DNA of 46,807 nt. Source: Pholiota molesta (taxonomy: Eukaryota > Basidiomycota > Agaricomycetes > Agaricales > Strophariaceae). Position 1 is the stretch's first letter; the number at the start of each line of letters is the position of its first letter. The notes beneath the pieces are model-generated. The model had not been told where the DNA came from and ran no database searches. It was given only the letters and a program-made list of their open reading frames with translations. The stretch covers positions 1 through 46,807 of the forward strand of contig JACGCK010000303.1 of NCBI GenBank assembly GCA_014925825.1, given 5' to 3'. Of this stretch, positions 10,583 through 20,879 are shown piece by piece. The position numbers and the translations under genes are program-made.

Positions 10583-11940
10583 ATGGCTTCAGGAATCGTT
10601 AACATTCGCCGCGATGTGGATGACAAATTCTACCGCTACCGGTATGTTTTCCTCCTCTCCGATGTCGTCTGGATCCGCTGACTCATATCGCCCTACAGCA
10701 TGCCCGTTTTGACCACCAAAATCGAGGGAAAGGGAAATGGCATCAAAACTGTCATCCCTAACATGTCCGACGTCGCCCGCGCTCTCAGCCGTCCTCCCAC
10801 CTACACCACCAAATTCTTCGGCTGCGAGCTTGGTGCCCAAACCACTTTCGACGAGAAGAACGACAGGTATATCGTCAACGGCGCACACGATGCCAACCGT
10901 CTCCGCGAACTGCTCGACGTTTTCATCGACAAGTTTGTCCTCTGCAAATCCTGCAAAAACCCCGAGACCGAGCTCGTCATTCTCAAATCCGGCAGGACCG
11001 AAGACATCATTCGTGATTGCAAGGCCTGCGGCGAGCGCACTGGCGTCGACATGCGTCACAAACTGACCACGTTCATCGTCAAGAACCCTCCCGTTAAAAT
11101 CAAGAAAGGGAAGAACAAGAACACTGGCGGTGACGCAGCCGGCGGCGTTGGTGGCGCGGGCAACCCTGACCCTGTCGACGGCGCTGAGTCTCCTCAAAAT
11201 GACGGGAACGAGAGCGACGACTATCTCACCAAGAAAATCAAGGCCGAGGCTGCGGAACTGAACACCGAGACAACTCTGGCCAAGGAGGACTGGTCCGCGG
11301 ACACCTCCCCCGAAGCCGTCAAACAGCGCGTGAAGGCCCTCGAGGGCACCTTGGCCGCCACCGTCCTCGGGGACGACGAAGGCGGCAGCGACGACGACGC
11401 GAACAGCCCCTACTCCGTCTTCGGTCGCTGGATCGAGGAGAACCCCGACGACGACACCAAGGCGCGCTCGCTCGCCATCTACAAGAAGGCGGAGGAGCTG
11501 GGCATCGAGAAGAAGCACAAGACGGTGACCATCCTCGTGCAGGCGCTCTTCACCGAGCACATCGTCGCCGAGGTCAACAGCTACGCGGCGCTGCTCACCA
11601 AGCTCGTCACCTCTGAAAAGCACCAGAAGGCCCTGCTCGGCGGCGTCGAGCGCTTCATCGGCTTCACGCATCCGGACCTCATCCCTGTGGTCCCCAAGAT
11701 CCTGATGGCGTTTTATCAAATCGATCTCATCGATGAGGAGGTGGTGACCCAATGGGGCACCCATGTCAGCAAGAAGTACGTTGACAAGGACACCAGCAAG
11801 AAAGTCAGGAAGGCCAGCGAGCCGTTTTTGAAGGTACGTTTGACACGTTTTTGATGATCGTGATCGTTGACTCACTCGTGTGTTTCTATGTTTAGTGGCT
11901 TCAAGAAGCTGATGATGATGACGACGACGATGATGAGTAA
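10583..11940 (+). CDS. TIF5: Translation initiation factor eIF5 (GTPase-activating protein for eIF2)
   Basis: Coding exons 10583-10641, 10699-11833 and 11896-11940 give 412 residues, the usual length. eIF5 stimulates GTP hydrolysis by eIF2 in the 43S/48S complex at start-codon recognition, in the cytoplasm. The N-terminal domain has DKFYRYRMP; Arg18 corresponds to the catalytic Arg15 of human eIF5, and EGKGNGIKTVIPNMSDVA follows. The zinc finger is C102-x2-C105 and C127-x2-C130. After an acidic linker (about 150-215) comes the helical W2-type domain, which in the family binds eIF2-beta and eIF3c. The C-terminus ends in an aromatic/acidic box (FLKWLQEADDDDDDDDE) completed by the last small exon. 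A broken copy of the 5' half lies at 6436-7060. Confidence 0.97.
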
Positions 11941-12508
11941 AGCGTCGGTGATCCGTGGGCGAAACATGGACGTTGCACTCTGTGTCTGCGGATTGACGGA
12001 TTCGAGCTCATCTACTATCATTTAGGATGGCGGTAGAGGTGTATCTTCTGTATCGTTTCGATCATCTTTCTTCATATAGTTTCTTCTTTCACCGCGTACG
12101 CGATATATTTTTGTACTTTTTCCGAACAGTGATTACCTCCGTCCAATGTATGTCTCCGTATGCTTGGCTTTTGAATATACTACTGCTATAGGTTTCTATG
12201 TTGTCAGTATAGGGCTGTCATTGGATGATTCTGCCTTCAAGATGTTTGTTGGTTACGTTGTGGCAGGCTTGGAGGTAAGAATACTTCTCTGTGAGTTTGC
12301 TATACCATTCCACATCCATGAACATTTAGAAGAATCAGTTCACTGGAATCAGAGTAGTTGACTAGTGTTCATTCATGTCAGCCACATCCATGCTCATAAC
12401 TACGTGTAACGACAGAAATGTGAATAAACCCAAGATAAACATTGGGTATATGTAGAGTTGTAACATTATACTCGGGTGGTCCACGTAAGGTCATCGTTCA
12501 AAAAATCC
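11941..12508. other. Intergenic between convergent eIF5 and CFEM-like genes
   Basis: Holds the 3' UTRs of the two convergent genes. A T-rich stretch with ttttgtactttttcc near 12110 may be part of the eIF5 3' end. The open frame at 12146-12361 has no supporting feature. Confidence 0.5.
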
Positions 12509-13254
12509 TTAGAGGAGTGCAAGTCCGGACAGGCCGAGAGCGAAGACCACTCCGACGATGCTGACGGACGAGTGAGCGACGGCAGCGCTCTTCCCCGCCG
12601 ATGGACTGCTGGCGGCGGCGGTGTTCGCCGTGCCCGACGCAGCGGTCGTTCCGCTTCCGCTGCTTCCACTGCCGGTGGTGCCACTGGTCGGGGTGGACGC
12701 AGAACCGCTGACCGGGAATCCGCCTGAGCTGCACGCCTGTTCATAGCCTAAACGTCCACGGAATTTATGGTAGTGAGTAAAATAACGAAATTAGCGGTGA
12801 AGCGAGTATAAGCACCTGCGACCGTCTGGTCGATGAACGTCTGGTTCACGTTGGGCACGCCCGCTTTGAGGCCACAATCCAAGCAGCTCCTGATGTCAGA
12901 GTCGATCGCGTTCGTGCAGATACAACTCAGGTCGGAGCAGGTACCGCTCTGCGAGAAAAAAGGACGGATGGGATGAGCAGAATAAACGGGGGTGTAGGAC
13001 GGAGTATACGTACCCCAAGAGAGCTGGAAAGGGCCTGGCAGGTCGGCACACAAGCCTGGGGGATGTCGCCGGGGGTGAATCCGCTGGGCAATTGACGCGC
13101 GAAGAGAGCTCCAGTAGAGAGAGGCTCGGCCAGAACTACGGTGAGATACGCAATCTTGGCTTCAGCTTTCCATCGATTTTGTTCGCTCAACCGTTTACTC
13201 ACCTGCTGGCACAGCGAACGCGAGAGACGCAGCGAGGATGATGGGAGCGACCAT
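12509..13254 (-). CDS. Secreted CFEM-like cysteine-rich protein, GPI-anchored
   Basis: Four exons on the minus strand, 13254-13203, 13135-13014, 12948-12816 and 12747-12509, splice in phase to 181 residues. Residues 1-17 (MVAPIILAASLAFAVPA) are a signal peptide. The mature part has eight cysteines in the order C-x3-C, C-x4-C-x-C, C-x2-C and a last C, within IPQACVPTCQALSSSLG, SGTCSDLSCICTNAIDSDI, RSCLDC and YEQACS, close to the eight-cysteine CFEM pattern. A Ser/Thr/Gly/Ala-rich stalk follows. The C-terminus is hydrophobic (VSIVGVVFALGLSGLALL), as needed for GPI attachment. CFEM proteins sit in the fungal cell wall or plasma membrane; some bind heme or act in surface sensing. Spacing differs slightly from the strict CFEM consensus, so it may be a relative. 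Confidence 0.85.
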
Positions 13255-15483
13255 GTTATCAAAGTGGCAGAAAAATTATTGGCTGAAGCTTTAGAGTTGG
13301 AGGGACGGAAATTGTGCGGAAGGATGCTGAGGAACCTGTCGAAAAAAGGCGAACAGGACGCTCTTATAAGGCTCTTGAGGCTCCTCTCCGCAAACCATTG
13401 GAAGACACTAAAACATGGTGCGGCGTACTAATTAGAGCTAAAAATAGCTCCGAGCGCGCCCAAGAAGTCGCGTCGTATCAATCAGTGTCACTTTGACGCG
13501 CTTAGGAGGATTGACGGCGGTCAAGTCAATTCAATGCAGAGCGCCAATTTCTTGGCATTCACACGCACGACGCGCCATTGGAAATTTCATTGCTTGAGCG
13601 TGACCCTGGTCGTCCGCTATGACTGGATCTGACGTTATAGGGGAGCCGCGGAACATACTTTGTGGTCTTTTTGAGCTTAGAAGAGCGTCTCAGCACCGCT
13701 TTATTTCTGATATCAATGCTGATTTTCAGGATGAGTATTACTGAGTATTGATCTCGTTTGACGACCACGATAAACACTCGTGGCAGTGGTACTGTGGTAG
13801 CCATGCCGGCGTCCCCCAAAATGATTTGCGCTTTACCTAAAATCATATGCCATTTTTGAATTCCACAAAGCGCGGATCTCAACTCAAAATGTAATTTTGA
13901 TTTTATGAAGAGAGAAAAAAACCCATTTACCACTACCTGCCTGCTCCTATCAGCTTTTATCTCTTGGCTTGGCCAAGGCTTGGCTTCAAGTGAAAATGGC
14001 CTCTTTCCTGCCTCTTTCTATGTTTGCGTTTGTCGGGCGTCTTCCAATAATCCCCAGAATCCGAATCCTTCGAATATCTTTGAAAGGTGCCCAAGCCTTT
14101 TTGCGCCACACTCGATCTCCTTATATAGTTGAAATCATTCTAAATTCGTCAATTTGGTTTGTCATTTTCAGTCAAGCCTTCAAGGCAGCTGCGTTCGAAG
14201 TGTATGTGCAATTTCTCCTGCTTTCTCCAGTCATTTTATTTCTCTACAGAACGACGCCTGTGATGTACCAGAGGATGGATTGAATGCAATCATTGGTTTA
14301 CCACATCATTGCGATCCAGTGCTTCTTGGGCGAAGGACCTAGTTATGCTCAGCGCGTACTGACGTCAAAGGCATGATTTCTCCACGTCCAACATCGCCAC
14401 TCACGCTGGCATGCCTCGCACAGTGCGTCAAAGCGAACGCGCCTATCACCCATTAGTACGTACAGAGCTATTTTTAGTCACGATCGCACCATCCATACAG
14501 AACCTGAAAAGCTGAATTATCTGGAGACACAGTTAATCTGCAGATAGGCGGCCAGAAAGTACAGAGAAAACGATAACCGGTGATTTCATCTACACCCTCC
14601 GCATCCCTCGATAGTGTCAGCATGGTCGCCCCGCTCACTATCACTCCAGGGAGGAAAATTTGGGCATACGCGGAAAGCAGACAGAGCGATTACTATAATT
14701 GACGGACCCAATTTAACAGCCTGGCCTGCATCTACTTGAAAGTTACATGGCGTATAAAACATGCTTGCTACAAATACCATCATCGTAGTCCATGGGCGTC
14801 TAAATGACACCTCATGAAGTCAGAGGTGATTAGGAATAATTGACACGAGGAGATACTATGGGTTCAGAAGGGGGAGGCGTGCTCGCAAGCAGATGTGGGT
14901 GGATGGACGGATAGGACGAGGGGGTGAACGGAGTAAAGCGAGGGATGAACGATGTCGATAACAGATAATATTTAAAGCGCGAAATAAGGAAAACAGTGTC
15001 AGTTCGTACAATGCCAGCAACAATATCGTGTGGGTGGAATCTGGATGTAAAGGTCGAAGGTGCGGCTGATGGTGAAATGCATATACGCTTTTCGGGTTGG
15101 TGAGTACAAAATTGAGCATGCTGTTAAGACAGAGGAGGGGAAAGTGGAAGGAAGAGTGGCGAAAAAGAGGCCGCTATAAAAGAAAAAAACTAGGGGATGA
15201 AATAGGAGGAGAGCGTGGGTATACATACAAACAACCATTTCTCGCTTTTTTTCGAGTGGCGTAAAGCTTGAAGCAGTGGGATCGATTCGAATGATGGAAG
15301 AGGACGCGGTGCTGAGTACAAGGGGATGGTGGCTCGACGCGATGGGGCGGCATAAATATGGTAAACCTCAGGGAATACGAATAGCACAAATATGCTTAGA
15401 GAGGATAACCCATCCACCCATTTTGAGTGGTCATTGTTGAGTCCTCGGGCATCGAAATGAATGATGGGATAAGGTCTGGGTTA
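13255..15483. other. 2.2-kb gene-free stretch
   Basis: Upstream DNA of the CFEM-like gene, then AT-rich sequence. Many short open frames exist on both strands (for example 13559-13933 and 14856-15417 on the minus strand), but none has a start in good context, matching splice sites or a known domain. A weak inverted pair, cttggctt/ggccaaggcttggc, lies near 13962-13985. Nothing else stands out. Confidence 0.5.
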
Positions 15484-15723
15484 TCACTTCGCGTGCATGG
15501 AAAAGCCCACTTTACGTCCGTCGCGAAGAAAGAGCTTCAAGAGCGAAGCTGATAGATGCGCCGCCGGAATTGAATGGGGCGCAAGAGCGGCTTGGGATAG
15601 GAGGGTCGTTTGCGAGGTGTCGGGGTGGACAATGTGGCTCACAAAGTGGACATGGGCACGTCCTGGAAGTGGTGCGGTGAGATCATCCAAGCGGCTTTCG
15701 TCAAAAACCCTCGTTCCCGACAT
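15484..15723 (-). CDS. Small hypothetical ORF, possibly a terminal exon
   Basis: An 79-residue frame starts at ATG 15723 (MSGTRVFDESRLDDLTAPLP) and ends with GFSMHAK. Composition is protein-like (HVHFVSHIVHPDTSQTTLL), and a good 3' splice site (tctgccttgcAG) lies 20 bp upstream, so it may be the last exon of a longer gene. An upstream minus-strand frame (MKRKLVSDGLSMRSLRT, near 15880) would join only with a phase mismatch, so I do not merge them. Function unknown. It lies downstream of the bHLH gene on the same strand. Confidence 0.3.
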   Translation of the reverse strand: MSGTRVFDESRLDDLTAPLPGRAHVHFVSHIVHPDTSQTTLLSQAALAPHSIPAAHLSASLLKLFLRDGRKVGFSMHAK

Positions 15724-16050
15724 TTGTGATAGAGACAAGGCATCTGCAAGGCAGAAAAAGCAAAAGCAAGGAACGTGTCAATAAAAACCACGTCGGATGC
15801 CACGGCGAAAAAGGTAGATAAGGCCTACCTTGTTCGAAGGGAACGCATGCTCAGCCCATCAGATACCAGTTTCCTTTTCATATGCGAACGACGGGCATCG
15901 CATGTGAATTTAGGTCCTCCTTTTTACACGACGCCAGCACCCAGCGCCCAGATTCCAATCCCCACAACGCCCTAGCCCATGCTGGACCCGCCCATCCACC
16001 AATTGTAAACCCTATCATCCCCCCAGATAATAAAGTGCAAACGAACCCCT
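15724..16050. other. Intergenic and bHLH 3' UTR
   Basis: Probable 3' UTR of the minus-strand bHLH gene plus a short spacer. No other feature seen. Confidence 0.5.
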
Positions 16051-17659
16051 CTACTCCCCGTCCTCGTCGCCCTCCCCTTCGCTGCCGCCCTCGTCGTCCA
16101 TGTCTTCGCCCTCCAGACGGCCGCTGCCGCCTTTCCACTCGCGCTCCCAGGGCGGGTCTGGCATGAGCGGCGAGAGCGCCGGATGGCCGGGGAGCAGCGA
16201 CGACCGCGCGCGGTGCAGACGCGCAAGCAAGGCTGAGCGGTCGGCGATGAGCGCCTGAATGTGCTCGATAGCTAGGAAAAGATGTCAGTACGGCGGCGGG
16301 AAGATATATGCGCGAATAAATGCGCGAATAAATGCACGAATAAATGCACAAATACATGCGTAATATAAACTCGGTTGCGAAACGACTCACTCTTGGACAA
16401 CACCACGTTCTCGCTCCTGGGCCCGCGCGTCCGTCCAGCCGCTCGCGCGCGTCCCGCTCCTCGCCGTCCCGCGCGCCCTTCTTCCGGCTCTTCTTGCGCT
16501 GCGCACCCCCGCCGCCGCCCGCGCGCGCCGCCTGCCGCTCCGCCTCCTCCTCCTCGCGGATCGCCTCGCGCAGCGCGGGCACCGTCTCGCAGAGCGCCTC
16601 GTACCCGCGTCGGATGTTCGCGCGCCGCTTCTGCTCCGACTGGATGTGGTTCGCCTTCTTCTGCGAGGGCGAGAGCAGCGCCTGCTTCGGCGCGGGCCCG
16701 CCGCCTCCGTCTTGCGGTGGTGGGGCGGTGGACGGCAAAGTGGAGGCGCGCGCGCGCTTGGCGGTGGCGGCAGCGTGGGTGCCGTTGGCGGTTCCGTTGC
16801 TACGGCCGCCGTTCGCTGACGTCGACGCGATCATATTGCTGCCTTCGCTCTGGCGCGAGGGCCTGGTCGAGCGGGAGCTGCTCGACGGACGCTTCGTGCT
16901 CCGCGCGGTGGAGCTGGACGAGGGGGACAGCCCTCTTTGTGGGTGTTGTTGCGGCCGCTGATGCTGTTCGGAGTGCGTGGGGATGTGCACTTGGTGTAGG
17001 TGCTCCACATGGCGCTGTTGCTGCCCTATGGAGAGCGCATTGTGCTGCTGCTGTTGCTGGAAGCCAAACGGGGAATGGGGCGATGCGGGCGAACCGTGGT
17101 CTGCATTGGAAGCGGTCATCGGCGATGGCCCCAGATGAGAATTTTGCTGGTGCCGCTGCATCGGATAACGCAGCTCCTGTGATGCAGAAACTTTATTGTG
17201 CAGGAAAGGGAACAGATCCGCGCCAGAGGAGAACGAATGCTGTCGGTGCTGCTGTTGCTGCTGCTGGAGGTGGTGCATCGTCTGTTGCCGTTGTGCAAAA
17301 CGGTGCTGGTCTTGCTGCTGCTGCTGGTGTTGGTGGTGCTGGTGCTGCAGATTGTACTGCCCGCGGGTGTCGTGCCCCTGCGGCTGCCCCACGTCGTCCA
17401 TCATCGCGCCGCCCCCATTCCACCCCTCGGGGTCGAGCGACATCAGGTCCTTCGTCGCCTTGGCCAGCGCCTCGCGCTGCGCGGGGTTCGCGGCGCCGCC
17501 CGCGTCGTTCAGGGGATCGTCGTAGGCGCCGTATGCGGGGGCGCCGGAGTTGTAGATGGCCCACTCGGAGGCGGTGAGCGTCTCGTCGGGATAGTCCATG
17601 GTGGAGAGGAAGGACTGGAAGGCGTGGCTCTCCGCCGGCGAGAGCAGCGAGGACTGCAT
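16051..17659 (-). CDS. bHLH transcription factor with polyglutamine tracts (one apparent frameshift)
   Basis: Two exons on the minus strand, 17659-16391 and 16271-16051. The start is ATG 17659 (MQSSLLSPAESHAFQSFLST). Gln/His-rich runs occupy about residues 105-150 and 195-230, followed by a Ser-rich segment. The basic region and helix 1 are at about 330-365: KKANHIQSEQKRR and then RANIRRGYEALCETVPALRE, with the His, Glu and Arg of E-box (CACGTG) binders and resembling the Mlx/Mondo type. Helix 2 (SENVVLSKTIEHIQALIADR) continues into a short leucine-rich zipper. A long basic loop of about 50 residues separates the helices. Frame is lost by one base at ggcccagg (16417-16430, between LDGRAGP and RSENVV); both sides are conserved, so a missing C in the CCC run is likely. 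With it the protein would be 496 residues. Acidic C-terminus. Confidence 0.85.
16312..16360. repeat. 12-bp tandem repeat inside the bHLH intron
   Basis: About four units of a 12-bp motif (gaataaatgcgc, with variants gaataaatgcac and aaatacatgcg) fill nearly half of the bHLH gene's only intron (16272-16390). Confidence 0.85.
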
Positions 17660-18790
17660 CGGCCGAGACAAGAGGTGGGGATCGGACTGCGGGCGTGGGG
17701 GGCGGGGCGCAGCGCACGGACGGACGGGCGGACGGGGGCAGGCGGGCGGGCTGTTGGCGACGGCGTGGATGATATAATGGTTTGTTTTTTAGGTATGGCG
17801 AATGCGGGGTAAGGTGACAAGTCAGAAAGCAGGCGGGCGGCGGATGCATGTGAATACAAAGTGCACGGGATGTGGCTGTGCACTTGCTATATCTGGCGTT
17901 CCCAGGCGAAAATCGCTGGCAATCACCCCATGTGTCGTGACGGTTCGTCCCAGTACGCTCGGGCGAAGTAGCCCCATCGCGAACCTCCTTTGCTTTCCCT
18001 GCTGGAGGTTGGAAAGCAGCCTGGGAACAGTGTATCTGAACACGTATCGGTATCATTGGCCGTTCCAGATCTAAACGTTTAGGAACAGCCAATGGTCAGA
18101 GTTTGGACGCCTTCAATACGCTGTTCCTAGCAGAAACAGCCATTTCTTCCAGCAGTGGAATTTCCCAGTCACCCACGTCAGGCGCCATGCGTCAGGCAGG
18201 TCACATTCTTGATATTCTTGCTGAATGTACTCTCAAAATCTCATCCATGATGATCCCTGACTCTGTACCTCACAAAGGTCGACATTTGAGCTAATCTGTC
18301 GCCCTGTCGTCTGTCTCTCTTGTCCCCTCTAGGCTCTTGCGAGTCGCCTGCTCAATTGCTCATGCCACTTTCTAGTCCGGAGCTGACGCGGACGTCCGCA
18401 CCGCATCCCACTGCACGGCAGGCCGTTTGCACCCGTCTTTCCGCAGTCTCCTTGGGGTGCTGCTGCTCTTATTAGCTCTGTCGACCTCGAGGCTCGCGTT
18501 CTCCAAACCCATTGCGGGGACAACGGTGTTTGAGACCGAGGTTACATGTACAGTACCGTCACCGCACGCCGCCTCGACCCCCGGCTTGCAACATACACAT
18601 GACGTCCTACCTACTGGGCGTGAAATCTCCTTCTGCATGACGTCTATACTTAGGCTGTGGAGACTGGCAGCACGTACTTGCTGCCGCCAGCTTGCGTATT
18701 CTCCTTAGCTTACCAATACCGTCGCGACGCTCGACCAAGGTTGCTGGCGCTGTTCTCACCATCATGATAAGCCGGGCCCATCACGACTTG
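17660..18790. other. bHLH upstream region
   Basis: Contains the promoter and leader of the minus-strand bHLH gene; G/C-rich tracts at 17690-17760 border the start. A frame at 18427-18708 on the plus strand has a signal-like hydrophobic segment (LLGVLLLLLALSTSRLAFS) but no ATG, and I do not call it a gene. Confidence 0.45.
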
Positions 18791-19828
18791 TCTTGAGTGA
18801 ACACTCACGAAGATCTTATATCTGTGCATGGGTGCTTGAGATATATACGCACTGACCACAACAATTCCCACTCCTTCGCTCGTCTCTCGTCAAGTCTCGC
18901 GCCATTTGCCTGGTTGTGGTATGTACATACCGCTAGATGTAAAATGGAATCGGCAATCATCCACATCCTGATATTTCATTGATTCTCTGATTCGCTCAGC
19001 GCACTCAATCAGAACATCTGTTTGCTATCTCCCCGTTCTTGCGCTTGGATCGGGTATTCCCTGCTAAGGGCTCGATAGCCCGAGACCTGAGCACTATGTA
19101 TCAGGACATACAGAGGAATAGGAAATGCTTCACTCATCGCAGTTCTCTCTAGGTGTTTTTACGATGGAGGTGTTGTTACTACCGTTGCTTTTTTTACCTT
19201 TAGAGCCTCGACTTTCTTTGCGAATGCCCGCAACTAGAAGCTGATCACAGCCTTCATCATGTCAAGGCGTTTAAACGCTTTAGCGCCTTACATCACCTCT
19301 GCTTCTCCGGTGATGCTTTTAACCCCGATGACCATTTCCGTAATATTACCTGCAGACCACTGCCGAATGGGTCCTCGACTGCGCTGGCACCTGTACGCCT
19401 TCTGATTCTGTGCACCAATTTCACGGACAAGAAACTCCAATGAATTGTCAATGACATCCTTGCTTGTTCCGCGCGGGCGTCCGTATCCAAAGAAAGTTCC
19501 CTCTGCCCACCGACTTGCTCCGCGAAAACCTGTGGGCCCGATGACGGAATTCCCTAGTACAGCCCGCGCCCTGCGCAGGCCTTCTCTGTGTACATGTACC
19601 ACTCATCCCATCCCGATCGTCGCTGGCGACTAATTGCAGCCGTCGCGTGGCTTATCGCGGCTACGCAGGATCAGGCCTGATCATGAGAATGCGTTGCGCA
19701 TCCGGACGCGGAATGGAAGGGCAGGAGCGACGAACGCGATATCGACATCTCTGTGGTCGCGTGCCCATCTGGCGATGACATCGCTTCGGAGTAGCCTACG
19801 CTGGATCCCCCCGAGTGTTTGGCACGCG
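18791..19828. other. Gene-free stretch with an unassigned minus-strand frame
   Basis: The minus-strand frame 19288-19602 (contains SVIGPTGFRGASRWAEGTFF) is open for 104 codons and protein-like, but I cannot place it in a family or join it to neighbours. The rest shows nothing. Confidence 0.35.
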
Positions 19829-20190
19829 ACTGCGGGGACGATGATCGTCATCCTCCATTGCTTTGAAGTAGCCTAGCTGGACATTGACCGGAGATTTCGA
19901 CACTTCCATCGATTATCGATCGTGCGCAGGGTCTCATCGGTGGTGTTTTCGGTTGTTTCAAGGCCAACGACTATGCTCCAAACGCTCCAGACTGCGGGGA
20001 CAATCGTCGTGATCTCGTACACTGCTAGCTGAGCACTGACCGGTGATTTCAATATTCCCATCGATTATCGATCGCGAGCAGGGTCCTTTCGGTGGTCTTT
20101 TCAGTTGTTTCGATGTCAACGGCTCTGCTTTCAGCGCTTCCTACGCATTAATTACATGATCCCCATCTCGTACACTTCGCTCTTCTAGCG
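19829..20190 (-). repeat. Degenerate tandem repeat, about 152-162 bp unit, 2-3 copies
   Basis: Blocks recur in the same order: gactgcggggac (19828 and 19990), a tagctg..tgaccgg junction (about 19874 and 20028), ccatcgattatcgatcg (19906 and 20058), cagggtc..tcggtgg, and tttt-c-gttgtttc. A partial third copy shares atctcgtacact near 20166. Read on the minus strand, both full copies keep a frame with the peptides ETTENTTDETLRTIDNRW and ETTEKTTERTLLAIDNRW, so the repeat derives from coding-like DNA. No complete gene is seen. Confidence 0.75.
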
Positions 20191-20574
20191 GTCTTCGTCT
20201 TTGGATTACCGACCCCCATGACTAACTCGCATTGACCCCAAGGGCCCAGGCCACCTGCCACTACGGTCATATACGGCCTTCCGACGCGCCCCAGAAGGCG
20301 TTCCCTCTGCTCACCCTGGCGGAATAGCCTCCCCAGACAGGGTCTGTGACGCGTCCACGGGTGGTGGAATCCGGAATACGCCAGCTCCCTTGTAACTGAT
20401 TCCTGGGTATTTAATGCCATGGACTTACGTCGTTTTTAGGGAATGCTATGTGAATGGCGATTCTGGAATGGGGGAGGCTGCCCATCTGTCTATCAGGTTT
20501 GTTGGCAGTAACAAAGACAGAAGACAGGAGGGTAATCGCACTGGTGGTCGCGCATGCCAGTAATATTTTTACAT
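20191..20574. other. Gene-free spacer
   Basis: A minus-strand open frame (20148-20420) has no known domain. Nothing else seen. Confidence 0.4.
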
Positions 20575-20830
20575 CTATTGAATGCATCCAAAATATTGAA
20601 TATCGCGGCTAAAATGATGCGGTATGTTTCTCAGAAGTTCATCACATTCTTGGTTAGTGACGAAGACACCGAAGCTTCCTGTATCCCCTGGGATCATGAT
20701 CGCGCGCAGCAGCCCAAAGTTATCTTCCACGTTTATAATACCAGACTCGTGCCCGACATCAGCGAGGATATGGGCGACAGCGTCGACGCGGAGTCCCAAA
20801 GATAGCTCTGCTTCCTCGGACTGTCAGATC
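20575..20830 (-). pseudogene. Possible fragment of a serine hydrolase (beta-lactamase-like)
   Basis: A minus-strand frame reads ILADVGHESGIINVEDNFG, then LLRAIMIPGDTGSFGVFVTN, then about 25 more residues to a stop near 20575. The order 'GH-SG..., a hydrophobic strand ending in P-D/G, GVFVTN' resembles the C-terminal part of class C beta-lactamase-related proteins (GH-GG...P--N-GV-V-TN). No upstream exons with the catalytic SxxK and YxN motifs were found, so it is a fragment at best. The open frame 20554-20805 on the other strand is its shadow. Confidence 0.3.
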
Positions 20831-20879
20831 ATGGACTACCATCGTTACCACCTGGGCAATGGGTTAAGGGAATTGTAAA

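Noticed and set aside
10589..11875. 428-codon minus-strand frame opposite eIF5
   Set aside because: The sense strand encodes complete eIF5 with conserved motifs and introns; the antisense frame crosses these introns and has no family.
16375..17577. 400-codon plus-strand frame opposite the bHLH gene
   Set aside because: Arg/Ala-rich shadow of the Gln- and Ser-rich bHLH coding sequence.
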